Shown: positions 1 through 5,676 of the stretch, in pieces
Position numbering within the stretch: the first letter of the stretch is position 1
How the letters are laid out: every line of letters starts with the position of its first letter
Source of the DNA: Clostridiaceae bacterium
Lineage (GTDB): Bacteria; Bacillota; Clostridia; Oscillospirales; Acutalibacteraceae
NCBI GenBank assembly: GCA_016295895.1
Contig: JAEDKI010000127.1
Span: forward strand, 1 to 5,767
Length of the DNA: 5,767 nt
Direction: 5' to 3'
Program-made: the position numbers and the translations under genes
Notes under the pieces: model-generated
Told to the model about the DNA's origin: nothing
The model's database searches: none
The model's input: the letters and a program-made list of their open reading frames with translations, nothing else

Positions 1-224
1 ACACCGCAACCGACGCCAAAATCCGTGAGGGCTTTAAAAACAATCACGGCGATATTACCATGATTATTGTTGCTCAGAGAATAAGCTCGGTTCAGAATGC
101 CGACAGAATTATTGTTCTTGACGATGGCGAAATCAACGCTGTCGGCACTCACGAGGAACTGCTCGGAACCAACGAAATTTACACCGAGGTCTACAATTCA
201 CAGCAGGAAGGAAGTGTTGCATAA
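1..224 (+). CDS. ABC exporter half-transporter, C-terminal end only (degenerate-site subunit)
   Basis: This is the 3' end of a gene cut by the window edge; 73 complete codons from position 3 are followed by TAA at 222-224. The peptide begins TATDAKIR, just after the D-loop of an ABC nucleotide-binding domain (family pattern SAVDTATDAKIR). It continues through the H-loop region (IIVAQRISS) and the closing segment RIIVLDDGEI...GTHEELL typical of type IV exporters (MsbA/LmrA class). The H-loop position is Gln (CAG, 75-77) instead of His. In heterodimeric exporters such as TM287/288, the subunit carrying the degenerate ATP site is known to show this kind of change. Its Walker A, Walker B and membrane domain lie outside the window. 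The stop codon overlaps the ATG of the next ABC gene by one base, so the two are almost certainly translationally coupled partners of one membrane exporter. The substrate cannot be read from the sequence. Confidence 0.93.
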   Translation, partial: TATDAKIREGFKNNHGDITMIIVAQRISSVQNADRIIVLDDGEINAVGTHEELLGTNEIYTEVYNSQQEGSVA

Positions 225-2170
225 TGCCGGGACCCAAAAGGCCGGGCGGTCCGGGAGGACACGGAGGTCCGGGAGGACCCAAAGCTCCCGCAAAGCCCAA
301 AAATACAAAGCAAACCTTTAAACGGCTTTTCGGCTATCTTAAAGCCTCAAAAGGTCTTCTGTTTGTTGTTTTCATCTTTGTTGCAGTCAGCTCCCTTGCA
401 GGCATTGTCGGCACATATTTCCTCAAAGGAATAACCGATGATTACCTTATTCCTCTCATCGGCTCAGAGCTGACCTTTGAGGTTCTTGCTCCGCTTGCAA
501 AAGTCCTGATTTTTCTTGCCTGCATTTATATTTGCGGAGCTTTGTCATCATACGCTTATTCAAGAATAATGCTTCAGATTTCTCAAAAAACAATGAACAC
601 CATTCGGCGGGATCTGTTCAACCATTTGCAGGATTTACCGATTAAGTTCTTCGACACTCACACTCACGGCGAGCTGATGAGCCGATTCACAAACGATGTT
701 GACACTCTCAGAGAATGTATCAGCCAAAGCTTTATTCAGCTCATTTCCTCCGCCGTTACGGTTATCGGCACATTCTCAATGATGATTTACCTCAGCCCGA
801 TTCTTACCCTGCTTGTTATTCTTGTGCTTGTCTTTGCGTTTATGGTTATTAAGTTTCTCGGCAAACGAAGCGCAAAATATTTCCGTGAACAGCAGAAATG
901 CATCGGCGAGGTCAACGGCTATGTTGAGGAATATATCGAGGGTCAGAAGGTCGTTAAGGTTTTCTGCCATGAGAGCAAAACCAAAAGCGACTTTGATGCT
1001 CTGAATCAGAGGCTTCGCCACGCCGCAACCAACGCCAACACCTATGCAAGCATTCTGATGCCGATAATGGGCAATCTCTCTTACATTAACTACGCCGCAG
1101 TTGCAACCGTCGGCTCTCTGCTGATTCTTGCCGTTCCGCAGGCATCTTTCTTCGCCATAACGGTCGGCTCACTTTTCTCGTTCCTCACTTATACAAGGCA
1201 GTTTTTCCAGCCCTTAACTCAGATTTCACAGCAGTTCAACAACATTCTTCTTGCTCTTGCGGGCGCAGAGCGTATTTTTGAAATAATCGACACTCCCGTT
1301 GAGGCTGACGACGGCTATGTTACCCTTGTCAACGCCAAAAAGAATGCAGACGGCAGTATTTCAGAATGTGAAGAAAGAACGGGAATGTGGGCATGGAAGC
1401 ATCCCCACCATGACGGAACGCTCACCTACACCGAATGGAAAGGCGATGTCCGCTTCCATAATGTAACCTTCAGCTATGACGGCAAAAAGGATGTTCTGAA
1501 AGATGTTTCGCTTTACGCAATGCCGGGGCAGAAAATTGCATTTGTCGGCTCAACGGGCGCAGGCAAAACCACGATAACCAACCTTATCAACCGTTTCTAT
1601 GATGTTGACAACGGCAAGATAACCTATGACGGCATCAACATCAAGAAAATCAAGAAGTCCGAGCTTCGCCGCTCCATGGCTATGGTTCTGCAGGATACTC
1701 ACCTGTTCACGGGAACGGTTCGTGACAACATCGCTTACGGCAGGCTTGACGCAACGGATGAAGAAATCGTTGCCGCCGCAAAGCTTGCAAATGCGGATTC
1801 GTTCATCACAAGGCTTCCCGACGGCTACAACACGATGATAACCGGCGACGGAGCAAATCTCTCTCAGGGTCAGCGCCAGCTTCTTTCAATCGCAAGAGCG
1901 GCGGTTGCCGACCCGCCCGTTCTCATTCTTGACGAAGCAACAAGCTCCATCGATACAAGAACAGAACGGCTCATTGAAAAGGGCATGGATAAACTCATGG
2001 AGGGCAGAACGGTATTTGTTATTGCCCACCGTCTTTCAACGGTTCGCAACTCGGACGCAATCATGGTTCTTGAGAACGGCGAAATCATAGAAAGAGGAAG
2101 CCATGACGACCTTATTGCCAAGCAAGGCAAATACTATCAGCTCTATACAGGTCAGTTCGAGCTTGAATAA
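224..2170 (+). CDS. ABC exporter half-transporter, multidrug/lipid type (catalytically complete subunit)
   Basis: This 648-residue protein is a full half-transporter with a membrane domain followed by an ATPase domain. The ATG shares one base with the upstream stop codon and is preceded by AGGAAGGA at 205-212, which fixes the start. Residues 1-28 are a Gly/Pro/Lys-rich tail. Hydrophobic membrane segments lie near 44-68, 88-115, 168-190, 191-213, 277-303 and 308-335. The ATPase domain begins near 408: A-loop Tyr418, Walker A GSTGAGKTT 442-450, Q-loop Gln490, signature LSQGQ 546-550, Walker B VLILDE 566-571 with catalytic Glu571, D-loop SSID 574-577, and switch His602. So its own catalytic residues are intact, while the third signature residue is Gln rather than Gly, matching the variant subunit that faces the partner's degenerate site. 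A polar stretch of about 45 residues (363-407, containing ERTGMWAWKHP) separates the two domains. Family knowledge predicts ATP-driven export of drugs, lipids or peptides across the cytoplasmic membrane; the real substrate is unknown. Confidence 0.96.
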   Translation: MPGPKRPGGPGGHGGPGGPKAPAKPKNTKQTFKRLFGYLKASKGLLFVVFIFVAVSSLAGIVGTYFLKGITDDYLIPLIGSELTFEVLAPLAKVLIFLACIYICGALSSYAYSRIMLQISQKTMNTIRRDLFNHLQDLPIKFFDTHTHGELMSRFTNDVDTLRECISQSFIQLISSAVTVIGTFSMMIYLSPILTLLVILVLVFAFMVIKFLGKRSAKYFREQQKCIGEVNGYVEEYIEGQKVVKVFCHESKTKSDFDALNQRLRHAATNANTYASILMPIMGNLSYINYAAVATVGSLLILAVPQASFFAITVGSLFSFLTYTRQFFQPLTQISQQFNNILLALAGAERIFEIIDTPVEADDGYVTLVNAKKNADGSISECEERTGMWAWKHPHHDGTLTYTEWKGDVRFHNVTFSYDGKKDVLKDVSLYAMPGQKIAFVGSTGAGKTTITNLINRFYDVDNGKITYDGINIKKIKKSELRRSMAMVLQDTHLFTGTVRDNIAYGRLDATDEEIVAAAKLANADSFITRLPDGYNTMITGDGANLSQGQRQLLSIARAAVADPPVLILDEATSSIDTRTERLIEKGMDKLMEGRTVFVIAHRLSTVRNSDAIMVLENGEIIERGSHDDLIAKQGKYYQLYTGQFELE

Positions 2171-2176
2171 AGGAAT

Positions 2177-2209
2177 AAGCCTCAGACGGCGAATCGCTGT
2201 CTGAGGCTT
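2177..2209. terminator. Bidirectional rho-independent terminator between convergent genes
   Basis: The arms AAGCCTCAGAC (2177-2187) and GTCTGAGGCTT (2199-2209) pair perfectly. Inner pairs GGCG/CGCT extend the stem to 15 bp with one G-U pair and a 3-base AAT loop. It starts 6 bases after the stop of the ABC gene and ends 14 bases from the stop of the convergent rhamnosidase gene. Both exits are T-rich but interrupted: TTGACTTATTCTTTATTATT on the plus strand, and TATTCCTTTATT on the minus strand. Its position and symmetry suit termination of both transcripts. Confidence 0.85.
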
Positions 2210-2223
2210 TGACTTATTCTTTA

Positions 2224-4404
2224 TTATTTGCTGAAAATATGCTCTCCTGCTCCGACCTCGGTTTTTTCTCCTCCGAGAATTACCGTTGCGGTGCATCCTT
2301 CGGGAACGGTAAATACATATGTTGTCATTCCGTTTTCGGTTTTCCATTCGGATTTGACCGTGCCGTTCCTTGTTTCAATCGAGGCTTTGACATAGCTGAG
2401 TCTGCCGTCGGTAAGCGGTTCAAAGATAATATGCCTGAACGCAGGCTCACTCTCGTCGGTATTGATTCCCGCCGCCTTGCCGTAAAGCCAATCGGCAACG
2501 CTTCCGTAAGCGTAATGATTGAACGAATTCATGCTTGTGCTCCACATTGTTCCGTCCTCACGCATGCCGTCCCAATGCTCCCAGACGGTTGTTGCACCCA
2601 TCTTGACGGAAAACAGCCATGACGGATATTCTTCCCTGAGAAGCAGATCGTAGGCGGTCTTGACATAGCCGTTTTCGCTCAGAGCATGGAGCAGATAAGG
2701 CGTTCCGACGAAGCCCGTTTTCAGATGTCCGCATTCCGTAACAAGCTCGTTGAGCTGTTTTGCCGTTTCGGGAATATCATCGCTGATTCCGAAATATACG
2801 GCAAGCACGCAAGCGGTCTGAGTTGCGTATTCGGGAATGATTCTGCCGTTTTTCATAAATTTATTTCTGAAAGCGGAAATTGAATATTCCCTTCGGCGCA
2901 GATAATCCGAATTGTCCTCGCCGCAGATTTCCATCGCCTTTGAAAGAAGCCCTGTTGAATAGATATAATATGCGGTTGCTATCAGGGTTTTATCCGTGCC
3001 GAGCGAGCAGTCCTTGTCGCTGCTTGCGTCAAGATTCAGCCAATCGCCGAAGTGACCCGACTCCGACCAAAGCCCGTTTCGGCTGTAAATTTCAATGAAA
3101 GCAATGTATTTTTTCATCGATTCAAGCGAATCCTCAAGGAATTTTTTGTTGCCGTAGGTCAGATACATCTGCCACGGGCAAACAGTCGCAGCGTCGCCCC
3201 ATGCGGCGGACGAGGTGTTGTCCCACCTGTTATTTGAAGGAATAACCGCAGGAACGGAGCCCCACGGGTTCTGATCCGCTCTCAGATCGGCAAGCCATTT
3301 TGTGAAAAATCTTTCAACATCAAAATTATAAGACGCCGTTTTTGCAAAAACCTGTGCGTCGCCCGTCCAGCCGAGGCGTTCGTCCCTCTGAGGACAATCC
3401 GTCGGGATATCAAGGAAGTTATCCTTCTGACTCCATATGATATTTGAAAACAGCTTGTTGATTCTCTCATCAGAGCATTCAAAATAACCCGTGCGTTTTA
3501 TATCGGAATGAACGACAATTGCAGTAAAATTCTCTTTCTTTATCTCGTCGCTGAAGCCTTCAAGCTTTATGTATCTGAAGCCGAAGAAGGTGTAATCGGG
3601 CTTAACGCAATGCTCCTTTCCGTCGCAGAGAAAAACAGCCTGCGCCTTTGCGGAGCGATAGTTTGCATTGTAGAAATTTCCGTCGCCGTCAAGCGTTTCG
3701 CCGTGGCTGATAACCGCACGCTCGCCCTTTTGACCTTTTATTCCGAACTCGACATATCCCGTTATATTCTGACCGAAATCAATGACGGTCTCGCCCTTGG
3801 GAGTTATAATAATTTCCTTTGCGGCGAGGCGCTCATGCTCAATGACCTTTTCGCCGAGCCTGTCTTTAAGCGCCGATTTGCCGCAGGGGAACACCTCTGC
3901 TCTGCCCGGCTCAAGGTCAACATATGAAGGGTCATAAACATATCCGTTATATATATCGGAATAGACGGTTTTTCCGTTTTCGCATTTCCAATTACCGCCC
4001 GAGGTAATGATACGGGTTTCGCCGTCGGCAAATTTTATCGTCAGGGCACAGATTGCGGCGGTCTCCTTATAGCCGAGAAAGCTTTCCTCAAGCCTGTTGA
4101 AAAATCCGTGTGCTTTCCAGCCCGGGGCAACGGATACCGTGATTATATTCTTCTTTTCAAGCATTTCCGCAACATCGTAGGTTTCAACCTGCAGACAATG
4201 ACTGTATGAAGTATAGCCGGGCGCAAGGATATAATCGCCGACTCTCTTGCCGTTGATTTCCGCCTTATATACGCCGAGCGCAGTCACTTCAAGCTCAGCA
4301 TTTTCAATCGGTTTTTCCGCATCAAACTCCGCCGAGAATCGGATTTCACGGTCAAGGGCAATTTTCGGGCTTTTTATCCATTGTGCATTTAAAATATTTT
4401 TCAA
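2224..4404 (-). CDS. GH78 alpha-L-rhamnosidase, cytoplasmic
   Basis: This 726-residue protein is predicted to hydrolyse terminal alpha-L-rhamnose from glycosides such as plant flavonoid rhamnosides or rhamnose-bearing oligosaccharides, with inversion of configuration. Domain order fits GH78: an N-terminal beta domain (about 8-175, GVYKAEINGKRVGDYILAPG), a second beta-sandwich (about 195-300, with VIDFGQNITGYVEF), an (alpha/alpha)6 catalytic barrel (about 305-645) and a C-terminal beta domain (about 655-726). The hallmark CPQRDERLGWTGD lies at 337-349; by family comparison Glu342 is the likely general acid and Asp349 a sugar-binding acid. The second hallmark TTVWEHWDG (605-613) carries Glu609, the likely general base. 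The conserved SMNSFNHYAYGSVADWLY follows at 624-641. No signal peptide or membrane segment is visible, so it should act in the cytosol on imported substrate. The start is TTG (4404-4402), supported by an AAAGGGGA site. The first in-frame ATG is residue 81 and would destroy the N-terminal domain. At 726 residues it is among the shorter GH78 enzymes. No rhamnose catabolic gene or importer is adjacent. Confidence 0.95.
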   Translation of the reverse strand: MKNILNAQWIKSPKIALDREIRFSAEFDAEKPIENAELEVTALGVYKAEINGKRVGDYILAPGYTSYSHCLQVETYDVAEMLEKKNIITVSVAPGWKAHGFFNRLEESFLGYKETAAICALTIKFADGETRIITSGGNWKCENGKTVYSDIYNGYVYDPSYVDLEPGRAEVFPCGKSALKDRLGEKVIEHERLAAKEIIITPKGETVIDFGQNITGYVEFGIKGQKGERAVISHGETLDGDGNFYNANYRSAKAQAVFLCDGKEHCVKPDYTFFGFRYIKLEGFSDEIKKENFTAIVVHSDIKRTGYFECSDERINKLFSNIIWSQKDNFLDIPTDCPQRDERLGWTGDAQVFAKTASYNFDVERFFTKWLADLRADQNPWGSVPAVIPSNNRWDNTSSAAWGDAATVCPWQMYLTYGNKKFLEDSLESMKKYIAFIEIYSRNGLWSESGHFGDWLNLDASSDKDCSLGTDKTLIATAYYIYSTGLLSKAMEICGEDNSDYLRRREYSISAFRNKFMKNGRIIPEYATQTACVLAVYFGISDDIPETAKQLNELVTECGHLKTGFVGTPYLLHALSENGYVKTAYDLLLREEYPSWLFSVKMGATTVWEHWDGMREDGTMWSTSMNSFNHYAYGSVADWLYGKAAGINTDESEPAFRHIIFEPLTDGRLSYVKASIETRNGTVKSEWKTENGMTTYVFTVPEGCTATVILGGEKTEVGAGEHIFSK

Positions 4405-4410
4405 GGCAAA

Positions 4411-4418
4411 TCCCCTTT
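4411..4418 (-). promoter_or_regulatory. Ribosome binding site deciding the TTG start of the rhamnosidase gene
   Basis: On the minus strand AAAGGGGA ends 6 bases before TTG at 4404. No in-frame ATG or GTG lies at a suitable distance; an ATG at 4388 is out of frame. The reading frame immediately after TTG encodes NAQWI, matching the A-x-W-I start of GH78 N-terminal domains, so TTG is the best start. Confidence 0.75.
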
Positions 4419-4422
4419 TCGT

Positions 4423-4446
4423 AACGCCGCCGTCAAAATCGGCGTT
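4423..4446 (-). other. Hairpin in the 5' untranslated region of the rhamnosidase mRNA
   Basis: On the minus strand AACGCCG (4446-4440) can pair with CGGCGTT (4429-4423) across a 10-base loop. An alternative register pairs CGCCG with the nearer CGGCG. It lies between the predicted transcription start (about 4451) and the ribosome binding site, so it would cap the 5' end of the mRNA just upstream of the AAAGGGGA site. It could be an mRNA stabiliser or a regulatory structure. On the plus strand it is followed by TTTTCTTGTT and would resemble a weak terminator, but no plus-strand gene lies upstream of it within reach. Confidence 0.45.
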
Positions 4447-4457
4447 TTCTTGTTATC

Positions 4458-4486
4458 ATAATATATTATTTTCCTCAAAAAAGCAA
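4458..4486 (-). promoter_or_regulatory. Predicted sigma-A promoter for the rhamnosidase gene
   Basis: On the minus strand, -35 TTGCTT (4486-4481) and -10 TATTAT (4463-4458) are separated by exactly 17 bases. Transcription would start near 4451, giving a leader of about 47 bases. The region is very AT-rich and contains other TA-rich hexamers, so the exact -10 box is uncertain. Confidence 0.5.
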
Positions 4487-4511
4487 TAATCAAAAATTAA
4501 TAAATATGCTC

Positions 4512-4540
4512 TTGATTGTGCGCTGAATTACTGATAGAAT
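4512..4540 (+). promoter_or_regulatory. Predicted sigma-A promoter for the lipoprotein gene
   Basis: The -35 box TTGATT (4512-4517) and the -10 box TAGAAT (4535-4540) have a 17-base spacer; each matches the consensus at four or five of six positions. The start would be near 4547, giving a leader of about 45 bases. The lipoprotein gene has no plus-strand neighbour upstream, so it needs its own promoter here. This promoter and the minus-strand one are about 25 bases apart, back to back. Confidence 0.6.
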
Positions 4541-4558
4541 AAAATTAACAATAAAAAA

Positions 4559-4578
4559 TTTTTCCTGCTTGGAAAGGA
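4559..4578 (+). promoter_or_regulatory. Ribosome binding site of the lipoprotein gene within a small hairpin
   Basis: GGAAAGGA (4571-4578) precedes the ATG at 4592 by 13 bases, longer than the usual 6-9; the following AATGG may shift the effective pairing. TTTCC at 4561-4565 can pair with GGAAA at 4571-4575 around a TGCTT loop, extendable by two G-U pairs to TTTTTCC/GGAAAGG. This weak stem would cover part of the ribosome binding site. Confidence 0.5.
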
Positions 4579-4591
4579 ATGGTAATAAAAA

Positions 4592-5377
4592 ATGAAAAAA
4601 GCCGTCAGCATCCTTCTGCTTATTGCCCTGCTGTTTTCTTTTGCCGCTTGCGGCAAAAAGGTGAACGGCGAAAACCTGACAACAACCGAAACCACGGTTC
4701 CTCCACCCGTTATTGAGAAGCAGAGCCATTCAAAAGAATTCAAAAATGATGAGGGCAAGACCGTTTTCACCGTTGATGTTGAAGTTCCTCAGATAACGGG
4801 CAACTGCGACGAATCGGTTATGAAATATATAAACACACTGTCTCTTGAAATGTTTGACGATGCCTGCGATTTTGCCGAAAGCAACCTTGAAAACGCAGAA
4901 AAGTTCATGGCTTCATCAGGCTCGGATTCTCCCTGGTCAAAGAAAATTACGGTTGAAACCACCTATGCCGACAGCCGCTTCGTCTGCTTTTTGATGAAAG
5001 AGTATTTTTCAATCGGCGGGGATGCAGGCGAACCCGTCTGGAGCAGCAGATGCTTTGACATAAAGCGTGAGCAGGTCTGCACCCTTTTTGATTTTATGGT
5101 TGATACCGACAACCCCGCATCGGGCTATGAAATTCTTCTGAATGATATTCTGATTCCCGCCGTCAGAAAAGATTTTGAAGATACCGCAACGGCGATTGAC
5201 GAAACGGCGTATGAACGATTTGACCAGATTTTCAGCTCCGAAAGCTTTTATCTGACCGAAAAAGGCTTTGTAATCTTCACCCCCAAGAACCGCCTGAACC
5301 CCTCGCTCAGCGGAACTTATTCGCATGAGTTTTCTTGGAGAGAAGTCGATTTCTGCATTTCAATGCCGGAGGAATAA
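4592..5377 (+). CDS. Secreted lipoprotein with probable DUF3298/RsiV-like domain
   Basis: This 261-residue protein starts with a lipoprotein signal peptide: MKKA, a hydrophobic core ILLLIALLFSF, then FAAC with the lipidated Cys at residue 20. It should be anchored on the outer face of the cytoplasmic membrane. A Thr/Pro-rich linker (about 29-40) leads to a globular domain. Residues about 60-70 (VDVEVPQITG), YFSIGGDAGEPVWSSRCFDI (138-157), LFDFM, and FYLTEKGFVIFTPKNRLNP (219-237) followed by YSHEF match the pattern of DUF3298, the C-terminal domain found in the anti-sigma factor RsiV, in PdaC and in many clostridial lipoproteins. In RsiV that domain binds lysozyme; whether this one binds anything similar is unknown. 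No sigma factor gene is adjacent. Six Cys (72, 92, 132, 154, 163, 255) occur in addition to the lipobox Cys. The gene appears monocistronic. The lipoprotein call is firm, the domain call moderate. Confidence 0.88.
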   Translation: MKKAVSILLLIALLFSFAACGKKVNGENLTTTETTVPPPVIEKQSHSKEFKNDEGKTVFTVDVEVPQITGNCDESVMKYINTLSLEMFDDACDFAESNLENAEKFMASSGSDSPWSKKITVETTYADSRFVCFLMKEYFSIGGDAGEPVWSSRCFDIKREQVCTLFDFMVDTDNPASGYEILLNDILIPAVRKDFEDTATAIDETAYERFDQIFSSESFYLTEKGFVIFTPKNRLNPSLSGTYSHEFSWREVDFCISMPEE

Positions 5378-5461
5378 TTCCGGACAGAAAGGTTGGATTT
5401 TTGAGATTTGAGCGGAAAATTGGGATTTGTGCGTTTAAAGATAAAATCATTTAACCGTCTG

Positions 5462-5586
5462 CTTACCAATCCTCCGTCACGGCTTACGCCGTGCCACCTC
5501 CTTTGCCAAAGGAGGCTAACGAAGCAACAGCCCATTGCGTGGGCTCCTTAGAAAAGGAGCTGCCCGTAGGGCTGAGGATTGATAAG
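5462..5586. repeat. MITE-like inverted-repeat element of about 125 bp, non-coding
   Basis: The ends form terminal inverted repeats: CTTACCAATCCTCCG (5462-5476) against CTTATCAATCCTCAG on the other strand (5586-5572), 13 of 15 matching. Inside are consecutive hairpins: CACGGC/GCCGTG (5478-5493), CCTCCTTT/AAAGGAGG (5497-5515), AGCCCA/TGGGCT (5529-5545), GCTCCTT/AAGGAGC (5543-5560) and GCCC/GGGC (5562-5572). The two halves carry the same order of modules in inverted orientation (terminal repeat, GC hairpin, CTCCTTT hairpin). No transposase, no long open frame and no clear target duplication is visible. It resembles palindromic intergenic repeats familiar from gut Clostridia genomes; that resemblance is from memory and was not searched. 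The 84 bases before it (5378-5461) hold no gene, only AT-rich sequence with one imperfect 10-bp direct repeat (GATTTGAGCG at 5405, GATTTGTGCG at 5424). Confidence 0.72.
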
Positions 5587-5607
5587 GTTTTGAATCACTG
5601 AGGGTTT

Positions 5608-5632
5608 CGGACAGCCGCAAGGGCTGTCCCTA
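5608..5632. repeat. Short REP-like hairpin repeat
   Basis: GGACAGCC (5609-5616) and GGCTGTCC (5622-5629) form a perfect 8-bp stem with a 5-base loop. Read on the minus strand, the unit TAGGGAC...GTCCG has the form of short GC-rich hairpin repeats scattered between genes in many Oscillospiraceae. On the plus strand it is followed by CTACAGCTTTTCTG, so it could also weakly terminate the lipoprotein transcript, which has no better terminator in the window. Confidence 0.55.
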
Positions 5633-5650
5633 CAGCTTTTCTGATAATTT

Positions 5651-5676
5651 CTGCGGTTTTATTGAAAAAACTGCAG
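5651..5676. terminator. Hairpin next to the right-edge partial frame, weak terminator candidate
   Basis: CTGCGGTTTT (5651-5660) pairs with AAAACTGCAG (5667-5676) except for one mismatch, around an ATTGAA loop. It directly abuts the stop codon of the minus-strand partial frame (5679-5677), where a terminator would be expected. The exit on that strand (AAATTATC) lacks a clean T-run, so efficient termination is doubtful. Confidence 0.35.

Noticed and set aside
97..321. Plus-strand open frame of 74 residues spanning the junction of the two ABC genes
   Set aside because: It runs out of frame through two convincing coding sequences, and its composition (Arg/Ser/Thr-rich) is that of a frame-shifted translation.
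776..2347. Minus-strand and other-frame open frames within and just past the ABC gene
   Set aside because: The ABC frame has all motifs in order; these overlapping frames have none and lack ribosome binding sites.
2209..3927. Several plus-strand open frames (such as 2209-2622 and 3508-3927) antisense to the rhamnosidase gene
   Set aside because: They lie wholly or almost wholly inside a gene with clear GH78 motifs on the other strand and show no recognisable domain. They are shadows from codon bias.
4405..4591. Catabolite-repression (cre) site or riboswitch in the divergent region
   Set aside because: No stretch fits the cre consensus well, and both leaders are under 50 bases, too short for known riboswitch classes.
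4490..4770. Minus-strand open frames opposite the lipoprotein start
   Set aside because: They are antisense to the signal peptide and promoter region, and run through the predicted plus-strand promoter; no coding signal.
5366..5383. CCGGA...TCCGG inverted repeat spanning the lipoprotein stop codon as a terminator
   Set aside because: Only a 5-bp stem with an 8-base loop and no T-run immediately after; too weak to call.
5317..5535. Minus-strand open frame of 72 residues overlapping the lipoprotein end and the MITE-like element
   Set aside because: Its N-terminal part is only the translated repeat and its C-terminal part is antisense to the lipoprotein gene. There is no family resemblance or ribosome binding site, so it is a by-product of the repeat.
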